Part shown: piece after piece, positions 1 to 7,702 of the stretch
Position numbering within the stretch: position 1 is the stretch's first letter
Layout: every line of letters starts with the position of its first letter
The notes under the pieces: generated by a model
Seen by the model: the letters and a program-made list of their open reading frames with translations, nothing else
Databases searched by the model: none
What the model was told of the DNA's origin: nothing
NCBI GenBank assembly: GCA_029882355.1
Contig: JAOUKV010000025.1
Span: 1 to 42,811 of the forward strand
Reading direction: 5' to 3'
Origin: Gammaproteobacteria bacterium
Lineage (GTDB): Bacteria > Pseudomonadota > Gammaproteobacteria > SZUA-229
Length of the DNA: 42,811 nt
Program-made: the position numbers and the translations under genes

Positions 1-453
1 AATGCATGCATTGCAGGAGTCAGCACAGGCTTTACATGCGGCATGTTTCTTTTCATGTTTGCGGCATTCCTTTTCACATTCTTCACAAACAGAGATGCAT
101 AGTTTGGCTAGCTCGGGCAAATGTGAAGATTGTGCTGAGGCCATTTGAGATAGTGCGGTACACATGGCTAATGATTCAGTCAAAATATCCATGCAATCAG
201 CAATTGAAGTGTCGCCAGTTTTTACTAATTCAATACAATGATCATTGCAGGCCTGACCGGTTTTGATGCAGTCCAGAGCTGCATCAATAATTTCGTTGTT
301 GCTGTTTGTATGGTGTTTATGGCCGCTGTGATCGTGTTCGCTGGCTGAAAATGCTGTGGTAGAGGCCAGTGTAGTGGCAGCAGCAGCGGCGCCCAGTAAT
401 ATCTCTCTGCGACTTTTGCTATCTATTAAGGCTGAGGTTTTATCGGTTTTCAT
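1..453 (-). CDS. Tat-exported four-helix copper-storage protein (Csp1-like), 3' end cut off
   Basis: The reverse strand reads 151 codons from the ATG at 453 without a stop and runs off the left edge of the window. Residues 14-21 (SRREILLG) followed by an Ala-rich stretch form a twin-arginine signal. A His-rich linker (about 40-48) follows, then a helical domain with 13 cysteines at 62, 69, 73, 87, 98, 119, 123, 126, 130, 140, 143, 147 and 150, many spaced C-x3-C or C-x2-C. This is the pattern of the four-helix copper-storage proteins (Csp, formerly DUF326), which bind many Cu(I) ions inside the bundle. AGGA lies 8 bases before the ATG. Probably only a few C-terminal residues are missing. The gene lies downstream of the sigma-54 regulator on the same strand, 137 bases away. 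Family assignment is from cysteine pattern and leader. Confidence 0.85.
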   Translation of the reverse strand, partial: MKTDKTSALIDSKSRREILLGAAAAATTLASTTAFSASEHDHSGHKHHTNSNNEIIDAALDCIKTGQACNDHCIELVKTGDTSIADCMDILTESLAMCTALSQMASAQSSHLPELAKLCISVCEECEKECRKHEKKHAACKACADSCNACI

Positions 454-590
454 CTTTAGAGTCCTGATCTGAGGTTGCTAAGGGAATAATAGAGTAAATA
501 CATATATGAATAAGGGATATTCGTTGTTTTTAGTGAAGATGTAAATAAAGTTTGTTAGATCGGAATGAGTTTTGTTCATTATGTCCTGAT

Positions 591-1913
591 TTACTGGTCC
601 AGCTGTTCGAGTTTTCGATACAAAGTACGTTCACTGACACCTAGTTTATTAGCCAGCTCGATTTTATTATCTACACGATGCATGGCCCACTTTAAATAAC
701 GTTTTTCGAGTTCTTTTAAACTGATTAAATCAGAAAAACAGGCCTTGTCTTTGTTGTTGTCATCTATATTGCATTCTTCCGGTAAGTGTTGAGTTTCAAT
801 AACATCCGTATCAGCCATTAATGATGCGCGTTGTACGATGTTAATCAGTTCACGAATATTTCCCGGAAAAGCGTAGAGCTGTAGTTGTTGTATAGCCTCG
901 TCTGACATTGTTATTTCGTATTCAGAATAGAATCGTTTTAACATTGACTCAACCAGCAGAGGGATGTCTTCAGTGCGCTCTCTCAATGCTGGCAGGTGCA
1001 GTGGGAATGCGCTTATTCGGTAATAAAGATCCTTTCTAAAATCACCGTCGTCGACCATCGAGCGTAAATTTCTATGTGTGGCAGAGACTAATCGAAAGTC
1101 TGCTTTTAAAGACTCGACACCACCGACACGTCTGAAGGTACCAGTTTCAATCAGGCGTAGTAACTTGGTTTGTAGGTTAAGTGGAATATCGCCGGTTTCG
1201 TCCAAAAATAAAGTGCCACCGCTGGCAGCTTCAACCAGACCTATCTTTCTTGATTGTGCGCCGGTAAATGCGCCTTTTTCATGACCAAATAATTCGCTTT
1301 CGAAGAGACTCTCTGCCAGCCCTGAACAATCTACCGGGACAAAAGGACCTTTGGCGCGGCTGCTGGACTTATGAATGGCCTCTGCCACCAGTTCCTTACC
1401 AGTGCCAGACTCTCCTTGTAATAAAACACTGACATCGCTACAAGATACACGCTGAACCATTTCAATAACGGTGTTAAAGGCAATGGAGCGCCCGACCAGG
1501 CCTTCAGCCTGTGGTTTTGTGCTGGCACATTTAACCGCATACATGGTCTCCAGAAAATAAGCGATTTCACCCTGTTCATCATGGATGGGGCTAAGTTGAA
1601 CATCGACATGCTCTTCGCCAAATTCAGTATGGTGAACATGTAAGGAGCGCTGTGCCGAATTGCTCTCGAGGCAGAGTTTTAATGGGCAGGTCTCGCCAGC
1701 CTGGTCACAGGGCTTTTTATAATGGTGGGATATTTCATAACAATGGCTTTTACCATCAACCTTAAAACCATATTGTTTTTGATAAGCCTCGTTGGCAGCA
1801 ACTATGATGTAATCTCTGTTCATTAATACCGTTGGATTGGCGTTACTATTGAGTAGACCGTCCAGAAACATGTCATCACCCATGCCTATTTTTGTTACTT
1901 TATTTAAACTCAT
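591..1913 (-). CDS. fisR: Sigma-54-dependent activator with FisR-type three-cysteine sensor domain
   Basis: This is a 440-residue bacterial enhancer-binding protein. The N-terminal PAS-like domain (about 15-120) carries Cys58, Cys69 and Cys76, spaced 11 and 7 residues apart, plus Cys81. That spacing equals Cys53/64/71 of FisR from Cupriavidus, which senses sulfane sulfur and activates sqr and pdo. The AAA+ domain has Walker A GESGTGKE (167-174), the sigma-54 contact loop GAFTGA (214-219) and Walker B ending Asp238-Glu239. The C-terminus is a Fis-type helix-turn-helix. The start is uncertain: ATG 1913 is used, an in-frame TTG lies at 1919, and ATGs lie at codons 11 and 15. It diverges from sqr, with two palindromes and a sigma-54 promoter between. 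I infer that it activates sqr in response to polysulfide. Confidence 0.85.
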   Translation of the reverse strand: MSLNKVTKIGMGDDMFLDGLLNSNANPTVLMNRDYIIVAANEAYQKQYGFKVDGKSHCYEISHHYKKPCDQAGETCPLKLCLESNSAQRSLHVHHTEFGEEHVDVQLSPIHDEQGEIAYFLETMYAVKCASTKPQAEGLVGRSIAFNTVIEMVQRVSCSDVSVLLQGESGTGKELVAEAIHKSSSRAKGPFVPVDCSGLAESLFESELFGHEKGAFTGAQSRKIGLVEAASGGTLFLDETGDIPLNLQTKLLRLIETGTFRRVGGVESLKADFRLVSATHRNLRSMVDDGDFRKDLYYRISAFPLHLPALRERTEDIPLLVESMLKRFYSEYEITMSDEAIQQLQLYAFPGNIRELINIVQRASLMADTDVIETQHLPEECNIDDNNKDKACFSDLISLKELEKRYLKWAMHRVDNKIELANKLGVSERTLYRKLEQLDQ

Positions 1914-1947
1914 AATCAATGTGCCAAGGTTAAATCAGCCATAAGTA

Positions 1948-1961
1948 TGCCATATTTGGCA
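1948..1961. promoter_or_regulatory. Palindromic activator site 1 (TGCCA-N4-TGGCA)
   Basis: This is a perfect inverted repeat of five bases around a 4-base spacer (TATT). It lies about 150 bases upstream of the expected sqr transcription start, the usual range for an enhancer-binding protein, and 35 bases upstream of the regulator ATG, so it could also serve autoregulation. A near-copy lies exactly 31 bases further right. Binding by the neighbouring FisR-like protein is inferred. Confidence 0.65.
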
Positions 1962-1978
1962 AAGTGAAATGAGAAGAC

Positions 1979-1992
1979 TGTCATAAATGGCA
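1979..1992. promoter_or_regulatory. Palindromic activator site 2 (TGTCA-N4-TGGCA)
   Basis: This is a second copy of the site at 1948-1961 with a single change in the left arm (TGTCA for TGCCA) and an AT-only spacer. The 31-base period corresponds to about three turns of B-DNA, so two activator dimers would sit on the same face. It is centred about 120 bases upstream of the predicted sqr start. Confidence 0.6.
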
Positions 1993-2079
1993 GTATAGTA
2001 GTGCTTCTAACGGTAATAAAGGTCGTGAATAAGGCGTACCAGTAAATAAGTCATTGTTTTTATTCCAATTGTATGAGGC

Positions 2080-2095
2080 TGGCCTGAACATTGCT
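2080..2095 (+). promoter_or_regulatory. Sigma-54 (-24/-12) promoter of sqr
   Basis: TGGCCTG, four bases, then TTGCT gives the GG-N10-GC core of the RpoN consensus (TGGCACG-N4-TTGCW), with the element preceded by C as in the consensus YTGG. Transcription should start near 2106, about 30 bases before the sqr ATG at 2137. The position downstream of two palindromes and next to a sigma-54 activator gene supports it. Confidence 0.8.
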
Positions 2096-2136
2096 TTGTT
2101 GATGAATACGAACAACATAAGATGAGGAAAAAGAAT

Positions 2137-3408
2137 ATGGCACATATCGTCATAGTTGGAGCGGGTGTAGGGGGATTGCCTTGCGCTTATGAAATGAGAG
2201 AAACGCTGAGTAAGGATCATCAGGTCACCATAATTAATGAGCGAGATCATTTTCAGTTTACGCCCTCGAATCCATGGGTGGCTGTTGGTTCACGTACGCA
2301 AAAGGATATATCGGTTCCACTTTCGCCAGTACTCGCCAAGAAGAAGATTAATTTTATTCAGGACAGCGTGACTAAAATTGATGCTGAAAATAACATACTG
2401 CAGTTAAAGGAAGGTAATGCGGTTAATTATGATTATCTAGTTATTACCACTGGCCCACGCCTCGCTTTTGAAGAAGTGCCAGGTTCTGGGCCAGATGGTT
2501 TCACCTCATCTATTTGTACTACAGAGCATTCAGTTACCGCTTTAGATGCCTATAACAAGTTATTAGAAAACCCTGGCCCTGTGGTTATTGGGGCTATGCC
2601 TTTTGCCAGCTGTTTTGGCCCAGCCTATGAATTTGTATTTATTCTGGATTGTTTTTTACGTAAAAAGAAAATGCGCAATAAAATACCTATTACATTTGTA
2701 ACTTCGGAACCGTATATCGGACATTTAGGTTTAGGAGGTGTGGGAGACTCCAGAGGTATGCTGGAAAGCGATTTACGTAATCACAACATCAAATTTATTA
2801 CTAATGCAAAAACAACAAAAGTTGAAGATGGCATGATGTTTGTTGATGAATTAGATGATGCTGGTGAAGTTAAAAAGCAACATGAACTACCATTTAATTA
2901 TTCAATGATGTTGCCAGCATTCAAAGGTGTAGATGCGGTAGCAGCCGTTGAAGGATTATGCAATCCACGTGGATTTGTTTTAATTGATGAATATCAACGT
3001 AATCCAAAATATCAAAATATTTATTCAGCAGGTGTCTGTGTTGCTATACCACCAGTAGAAGCTACGCCAGTGCCAACTGGAGCACCAAAAACAGGTTATA
3101 TGATTGAAACCATGGCTACTGCCATTGTGCACAATATTGCGCATGAACTGGCTGGCGAAGAACCAGAAACGTGTGGTACCTGGAATGCTATTTGTTTGGC
3201 TGATATGGGGGATACGGGTGCAGCGTTTGTTGCGCTACCACAAATTCCGCCACGTAATGTTACCTGGTTCAAGAAAGGTAAATGGGTGCATCAGGCGAAA
3301 ATTGGGTTTGAAAAATATTTCATACGCAAGATGAGAAAGGGTTACACAGACCCACTGTATGAGCGCTTTATTCTTAAAGTATTAGGTATAAATAAGCTAG
3401 AAAAGTAG
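2137..3408 (+). CDS. sqr: Sulfide:quinone oxidoreductase (type I)
   Basis: This is a 423-residue membrane-associated flavoprotein that oxidises sulfide to polysulfide sulfur and passes electrons to quinone. The FAD-binding motif GAGVGG lies at 8-13. Cys127, Cys159 and Cys353 match the three catalytic cysteines of type I enzymes such as those of Rhodobacter capsulatus and Acidithiobacillus. The C-terminal 40 residues are basic and amphipathic (about 377-415), as in the membrane-anchoring helices of the family. The start is the ATG at 2137, which has GAGG 9 bases upstream; an in-frame ATG at 2122 adds five residues but lacks a good ribosome site. Expression should depend on sigma-54 and the divergent FisR-like activator. 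Flavocytochrome c subunit is the main alternative, but the cysteine triad favours Sqr. Confidence 0.92.
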   Translation: MAHIVIVGAGVGGLPCAYEMRETLSKDHQVTIINERDHFQFTPSNPWVAVGSRTQKDISVPLSPVLAKKKINFIQDSVTKIDAENNILQLKEGNAVNYDYLVITTGPRLAFEEVPGSGPDGFTSSICTTEHSVTALDAYNKLLENPGPVVIGAMPFASCFGPAYEFVFILDCFLRKKKMRNKIPITFVTSEPYIGHLGLGGVGDSRGMLESDLRNHNIKFITNAKTTKVEDGMMFVDELDDAGEVKKQHELPFNYSMMLPAFKGVDAVAAVEGLCNPRGFVLIDEYQRNPKYQNIYSAGVCVAIPPVEATPVPTGAPKTGYMIETMATAIVHNIAHELAGEEPETCGTWNAICLADMGDTGAAFVALPQIPPRNVTWFKKGKWVHQAKIGFEKYFIRKMRKGYTDPLYERFILKVLGINKLEK

Positions 3409-3529
3409 AAAGAACAATTCAATAGGCTGAACAAGGATAAAAATAGCAAGGACGCTATACGCCTCATTTCATTTTATAGAAAATTCCAGTAGAGTAGCGA
3501 ACAGTTACAAACATACAAAGTAAGTTTTT

Positions 3530-3919
3530 ATGAGAAGTATCAAAGCCGTTCTTGTGGGCAGCCTGTTTATTGTTATTGCCATTTTATTAATGCAGCTGGC
3601 CTATATCTTTATCGCTGTAGCTTATAACTCACTGGCAAAAGATTATGCTTTACTAAATGATATTGCAGGTTCTTTTAGATACCTTGTTGGTATACCCCTG
3701 TTTATGGTGATTATGTTTTTCGGCGGTTACGTTACTGCGGATTTCGCCAGAACAAAGGTAATACCACATTGTTTAGTAGTGGGTATTATTACTGCCAGTG
3801 GCATGATTGTTCCTACATTGGAAAATTCGAACCTGACGATCACCGGGATAGTAATATTTATCATGGCAATAGGTGCAAGTTCAGTTGGCGGGCTTTATTG
3901 GCAAAGAGCGAATAAATAA
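3530..3919 (+). CDS. Small four-helix membrane protein of unknown function
   Basis: The 129-residue product is almost wholly hydrophobic, with about four membrane segments near residues 5-32, 50-70, 77-95 and 101-124 and a short basic C-terminus. I do not recognise the family. It follows sqr on the same strand after 121 bases, with no clear terminator in the gap, so readthrough from the sqr promoter is possible. No ribosome site of note precedes the ATG. It converges on the cupin gene. A role linked to sulfide oxidation is only suggested by position. Confidence 0.7.
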   Translation: MRSIKAVLVGSLFIVIAILLMQLAYIFIAVAYNSLAKDYALLNDIAGSFRYLVGIPLFMVIMFFGGYVTADFARTKVIPHCLVVGIITASGMIVPTLENSNLTITGIVIFIMAIGASSVGGLYWQRANK

Positions 3920-3958
3920 CAAGTAGTAAAATATTTTGGTGTTTCTGGTTGAGCGACG

Positions 3959-4270
3959 TTAATAATGAACAGCTAACCAAATAGTTTCTCTGTCAGGATC
4001 AGTCCATTCTACTTTGTGTTTTTTATGTGCCGTAATATTAACAAAATCACCGGTTTTTAATTTAATCGATGGCTCATCTTCAAATGACAAGATAGCCTCG
4101 CCCTGTAAAACCATAACCCATTCGTTTTTATTCTGATCGTGCCAGCCAGTATCAGGGGATGTATGCCCTTTTGAGATAATGCGTTCGATAGTTACATCAT
4201 CGCTTTTAATCAGTTGTTCAAAGACTTCAGCATCAAGGTTTTTTGGAATGGCATTGAATATATTATTCAT
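3959..4270 (-). CDS. Small cupin-domain protein
   Basis: The 103-residue product is a single beta-barrel cupin. The first motif region is around GWHDQNKNEWVMVLQGEA (about 42-59), and the second is around the loop GDFVNI-HKKHKVEW (about 74-89). Such one-domain cupins bind a metal or small ligand and are found in many contexts, so the substrate cannot be named. The gene converges with the upstream membrane-protein gene and lies 20 bases downstream of the MlaC-like gene, so it may be cotranscribed with it. The family call is good; the function is unknown. Confidence 0.75.
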   Translation of the reverse strand: MNNIFNAIPKNLDAEVFEQLIKSDDVTIERIISKGHTSPDTGWHDQNKNEWVMVLQGEAILSFEDEPSIKLKTGDFVNITAHKKHKVEWTDPDRETIWLAVHY

Positions 4271-4290
4271 ACCAATTAAATCAGCCTGTC

Positions 4291-4872
4291 TTATCGGTAC
4301 TGACGAAGAGTAGAGATAAAATGACGGCGGTAATATAGCGCGGCGCTGAGACCGTTAGCAGTTACATCAATAATTTTCCAGTGATCACCTTGTGCTTGCA
4401 TACGAAAGTCTAGTCGGTCTGGTCGCTGGTTAGAGCCAAGAAGTAACGTAGATACAGTGACATCATTAGGGCCACGATATTGTGCGCTTCTGATGTTCAT
4501 TCTAGTGGAGCTGGCATTGTAGCTGCTCAGATGTTTATCAAGACTGGAGAGAAAAGTTTTTTTCACCCTGCTTTCAAGTTCAGCCATATTTGAAGTGTTC
4601 ATGTGTCGCGCATAAGGGCCAGCTATCCAGTAAGTCATCTGGTCGAAAGCAAAGTGTGGAATAATTTCGTTTTCAATAAAACGCCTAAGTAGTTCCGGTC
4701 TGGTGTTGTCTTTATTTTCACTAAATTTCTGTAGCTTATCTAGTGTGTTCTGGATAGTCTGGACAGGGTTATCTTGTGGTTGATTTGGTTGCGAGTGATA
4801 GTTATTAAATGCGTGTGTAGTACTAGTGATACCAAGTAGCGTAAGAAATAAAAGAGTTAGATGGCTTTTCAT
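4291..4872 (-). CDS. MlaC/Ttg2D-like periplasmic phospholipid-binding protein
   Basis: This is a 193-residue protein with a signal peptide (residues 1-21, cleavage near THA). Features of the MlaC (Tol_Tol_Ttg2) family are the FAFDQMTYWIAGPYAR region near 75-90 and a C-terminal HWKIIDVTANGLS segment followed by YRRHF. MlaC carries phospholipid between the outer membrane and the MlaFEDB transporter. No mlaE, mlaD or mlaF lies nearby, so this is an orphan copy that may have another role. The ATG at 4872 has GGAG just upstream and the signal peptide starts there; a longer in-frame reading back to 4941 lacks both. Confidence 0.75.
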   Translation of the reverse strand: MKSHLTLLFLTLLGITSTTHAFNNYHSQPNQPQDNPVQTIQNTLDKLQKFSENKDNTRPELLRRFIENEIIPHFAFDQMTYWIAGPYARHMNTSNMAELESRVKKTFLSSLDKHLSSYNASSTRMNIRSAQYRGPNDVTVSTLLLGSNQRPDRLDFRMQAQGDHWKIIDVTANGLSAALYYRRHFISTLRQYR

Positions 4873-4990
4873 AAAATCTCCGTTTGTAATATTGGTGCAA
4901 GGATTGTGTTCTATTTTGGATAAATTAAAAGACCGTGCCAATTTAAATGTTTCAATATCTATAGATGAATAAGCATAAAACCGTCAGACG

Positions 4991-5404
4991 TCATTTACAC
5001 GCTCCAATGTAACTGCCGAGAATAGTGCTAGATATTGATGAGTTTCCAAAGCTAATTGTTGATTCTCCCATTGCAGTAGTAGAGTTATAGATTAGGTGTC
5101 CATCGATAAGAGTAGGTGAGTCAGTGTTACCGCATTGGATTTGCCAGTCAACACGATCGTCGTCAATTTTCTGGCTGCTAGGCTTGCAGTGGTCGTTGTC
5201 AGGTGATTTTGGGGAGAGATCTTTTAGAGTGATGCATGACTTATAAGCTGAAACAGGAATGCCAGCGGGGCCGCCAGGAATGGTTAAAGTTGTAGTCCAC
5301 TCCCACATGCCCGGTTTAGCATTTATAGCTAATGCTTGCGTTGATGTCACAACTAGAAAAAAGCCTATGGTGGATAAAGTAAGGCTACGTAGAAAAAGAG
5401 GCAT
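4991..5404 (-). CDS. DUF3617-like exported protein
   Basis: The 137-residue product has a clear signal peptide (about 1-26, ending ALA) and begins its mature part with KPGMWEWTTTLTIPGG, the hallmark of DUF3617 proteins. Four cysteines (KSC, DHC, IQC, GAC) probably form two disulfides in the periplasm. AGGAG lies a few bases before the ATG. The function of the family is not known. It sits in a leftward run of small envelope genes, between the DUF3817-like and MlaC-like genes. Confidence 0.75.
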   Translation of the reverse strand: MPLFLRSLTLSTIGFFLVVTSTQALAINAKPGMWEWTTTLTIPGGPAGIPVSAYKSCITLKDLSPKSPDNDHCKPSSQKIDDDRVDWQIQCGNTDSPTLIDGHLIYNSTTAMGESTISFGNSSISSTILGSYIGACK

Positions 5405-5427
5405 AATGTACTCCTAAGGAAGATAAA

Positions 5428-5724
5428 TTAAGCTTTAGCTAAAGCCAGTTCTTGTTTCAGCTTGCCATCGAGGAAGAAGCAGGCAAAGGGAACAATAGAA
5501 GCAAGCAGTACCAGCATCCAGAATATAACAGACCAGCCTCGTTTGTGGCTCAAAGGAAGCGATAACGCAATATAGGCTAACCAGAGCAGGCCGTGAGTCA
5601 TGCCGACTTGCCAGACGAAATTGTAGCCAAACTGGTATTTGGCAGGCATAGCGATGAAAAGCAGTGTAATGAGTGAGATGCCTTCGATGAGGCTAAGTTT
5701 TCTAAATGTATTTAGCATAGTCAT
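5428..5724 (-). CDS. DUF3817-like inner-membrane protein
   Basis: The product is about 98 residues with three membrane segments (about 13-30, 37-56 and 64-85). The sequence around FRKLSLIEGISLITLLFIAMPAKY and MTHGLLWLAYI is typical of DUF3817 proteins, small membrane proteins without assigned function. ATG codons at 5724 and 5718 are both possible starts, and neither has a strong ribosome site; an upstream TTG at 5730 is less likely. It is followed after 23 bases by the DUF3617-like gene and is probably cotranscribed. Confidence 0.72.
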   Translation of the reverse strand: MTMLNTFRKLSLIEGISLITLLFIAMPAKYQFGYNFVWQVGMTHGLLWLAYIALSLPLSHKRGWSVIFWMLVLLASIVPFACFFLDGKLKQELALAKA

Positions 5725-5817
5725 TGTCAATAGTATTTGATTCAGTGAGAGAGATGATACTTTACATCAGTGTTAAGCAAGTTTCGAGTGCATAATGATC
5801 AGTAGTAGAGACGATAA

Positions 5818-6240
5818 TTATAGGTTTTCTGAGTGCCTTCGGCAGCACGCTGTAGGTTGAGGGTTTTCTACAGCATCAGCGATAGCCGCAACAATCTGGC
5901 CAAATTCTTCGGGCGATATGGCGCTGATAACTTTACCTAATAAGGATGGGTCAACATCGGCATAAGAAATGGTGCCATCTTTTAGTGTCACAACGATACC
6001 TGCCATGTGATATCCCTGTTGGTTATCTTTTTCCTCATCATTAACAATCTGCTGATTCATATCCATTAGCGCATCATATTTTACATCGACTTCATTTTGT
6101 AAGTCGTCATCCAGATCTTCAGGGATTTTGATTAGATAATTATCTTCATCAATTTCAGTTTCAGGAGAGATACCTTTTGAATGTAACCAGTCGACAAATA
6201 ACTGAAATGGTTTTTCATGAAATAGAATGTATTCAAGCAT
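5818..6240 (-). CDS. Conserved-looking acidic protein of unknown function
   Basis: The product is a 140-residue soluble, acidic protein. The N-terminal part (1-70) is rich in Asp and Glu and looks helical. The middle (77-97) has a short strand-rich stretch, GIVVTLKDGTISYADVDP, and the end has a Cys-Cys pair in TACCRRHSENL. I do not recognise a family. AAGAG lies 11 bases before the ATG, and the GlcG/HbpS-like gene lies 38 bases upstream, so the two may share a transcript. It is cytoplasmic by lack of a signal sequence. Confidence 0.65.
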   Translation of the reverse strand: MLEYILFHEKPFQLFVDWLHSKGISPETEIDEDNYLIKIPEDLDDDLQNEVDVKYDALMDMNQQIVNDEEKDNQQGYHMAGIVVTLKDGTISYADVDPSLLGKVISAISPEEFGQIVAAIADAVENPQPTACCRRHSENL

Positions 6241-6278
6241 TGTATTTGAAGCTCTTAGTGTAATTGTGGTGCAAGGAC

Positions 6279-6785
6279 TTATTCATCAAAAGCAAAAGCA
6301 ATGCGTTCAGCCAGCTTTTTCAGTGCGGTACGTGCACAGGCGGCATCCTTATCGCCACCCGGAGCACCGCTGACGCCAACAGCGCCGATATTATTACCAC
6401 CAGAAACAATCTTCAGGCCGCCTTGCATGACGATAAGCCCGGGTATGTGATTCAGCTCCTGTCGTATATCCTCACGCGCATTTTTAAATGCACCGCTATC
6501 CATCCAGGCCATCACCGTCATATTCGCCTTGCGCTCGGCAATGTCTAAAGTAAAACGGGATGCCAGATCATCACGTAATGCAGCACGTATCGTGCCAGAC
6601 CGATCAACTACGACAGCGCTAATGTGATAACCATCATGACGGCATGCTTTGATGGTTTCGTCAGCAATATCACGGGCAAGCTCCATGCCTATATTGATAT
6701 CAGTGACAACGTCGCCAGCGTGTGCTGACATGGTAAAAAGTAAAAGCACAAATGTAATTGTTTGTTTAAATGTAGATTGAATCAT
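6279..6785 (-). CDS. Exported GlcG/HbpS-family protein
   Basis: The product has 168 residues with a signal peptide (about 1-23, ending AHA). The body matches the GlcG/HbpS fold, including MELARDIADETIKAC, SAVVVDRSGTIRAALRDD and the C-terminal GAVGVSGAPGGDKDAACAR. Members include the extracellular haem-degrading HbpS of Streptomyces and GlcG of glycolate loci; many exported copies have no known role. No glycolate genes are nearby. AGAGG lies 9 bases before the ATG. It starts a leftward series of small genes running to about 3959. Confidence 0.8.
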   Translation of the reverse strand: MIQSTFKQTITFVLLLFTMSAHAGDVVTDINIGMELARDIADETIKACRHDGYHISAVVVDRSGTIRAALRDDLASRFTLDIAERKANMTVMAWMDSGAFKNAREDIRQELNHIPGLIVMQGGLKIVSGGNNIGAVGVSGAPGGDKDAACARTALKKLAERIAFAFDE

Positions 6786-6834
6786 GGCGCTTACCTCTTT
6801 GGGTTAGTGATAATAGAGAAAGTTTGATTGCTAG

Positions 6835-7608
6835 TTAACTTAAATTAAAGAGCTTTTTTGTGTTTTCTGTTGTTTGTTTCGCAATATCTGTTTTTGTTTC
6901 TTGTCTCAGTTTGCACAAGGTATTGAATACTTCGACAAGATAGGCAGGTTCATTGCGTTCATTTTGATGTGCAGAATCCGGTTGATCCGGTGCGTCGGTT
7001 TCTATGAGTATTGAGGTTAGCGGAAGTTTGCTGGCAGTATCACGAAGTTTGTTGGCGCGATCGTAGGTGATGGCACCACCAAAACTGATATAAAAACCCA
7101 TTTCAATGAGTTTTAGTGCTTGCTCGTAGCTGCCGGAGTAGCTGTGTATCATGCCTGTTAGTCCAGTGTGATTACGTAATTGCTGAATGACGTCTTCAGT
7201 GGCGCGTACGGAGTGAATGACGACGGGGAGTTCATTTTTCTCAGCAATATCGAGTTGTGCTTCAAAAAAATACTGCTGCTTTTTTTTGTCTGCCTGTTTG
7301 GGGCGGTAATCGAGACCGCATTCACCGATGGCAATGCATGGGATTTGCTTAATCAATTGTTCTAATTTTGTTAAGTCTCTATCATTGTGTTGATTTACCC
7401 AGTATGGATGCAGGCCATAACAGGGATGCAGTTTTTTGTTTTGTTCACAAAGTGAGGTGATTTTCTCCCAGTTGTTGACGGATATGCCAGGGATGATGAT
7501 ATCGCTGATGCTATTTTGTTTTGCGCGTTCGAGTACTTCAGCCCGGTCCGTATCGAAGTTGATAAAGTCGAGGTGGCAGTGGGCATCGATTAGCGAAGAT
7601 TTTGGCAT
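6835..7608 (-). CDS. TatD-family metal-dependent hydrolase
   Basis: The 257-residue product shows the TatD amidohydrolase motifs in order: DAHCHLDF (8-15), GECGLDYRP (near 95-103), a metal-binding His in VVIHSVRATEDV, and IETDAPDQPD near 202-211. TatD enzymes are metal-dependent nucleases or deacylases of the TIM-barrel class; the substrate here is not predictable. The gene lies beyond the terminator that follows prk, so it needs its own promoter in the 36 bases between, or limited readthrough. Confidence 0.85.
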   Translation of the reverse strand: MPKSSLIDAHCHLDFINFDTDRAEVLERAKQNSISDIIIPGISVNNWEKITSLCEQNKKLHPCYGLHPYWVNQHNDRDLTKLEQLIKQIPCIAIGECGLDYRPKQADKKKQQYFFEAQLDIAEKNELPVVIHSVRATEDVIQQLRNHTGLTGMIHSYSGSYEQALKLIEMGFYISFGGAITYDRANKLRDTASKLPLTSILIETDAPDQPDSAHQNERNEPAYLVEVFNTLCKLRQETKTDIAKQTTENTKKLFNLS

Positions 7609-7644
7609 GGCATAAGTGTACTACGGAAAATAACGTAGACATAA

Positions 7645-7671
7645 AAAAGGCCAGCATTAAGCTGGCCTTTT
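7645..7671 (-). terminator. Rho-independent terminator after prk
   Basis: GGCCAGC (7649-7655) pairs with GCTGGCC (7661-7667) around a 5-base loop, flanked by an A run on the left and a T run on the right. Read leftward from prk, the stem is followed by a U tract. The symmetric flanks mean it could also work in the other direction. Confidence 0.9.
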
Positions 7672-7702
7672 AGTATTGCGATGATGATTCAATCTGGCGG
7701 TT

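Noticed and set aside
6-266. Plus-strand frame at the left edge
   Set aside because: It is antisense to the copper-storage gene, whose cysteine pattern and Tat signal are convincing.
1911-1927. TTGGCAC on the reverse strand as a sigma-54 promoter for the regulator gene
   Set aside because: The GC needed 10 bases after GG is missing (AT is found), and the element would overlap the start codon.
1988-2005. TGGCAG followed by TGCT as a second -24/-12 element
   Set aside because: The GG to GC spacing is 12, not 10; it is better explained as the right arm of palindrome 2.
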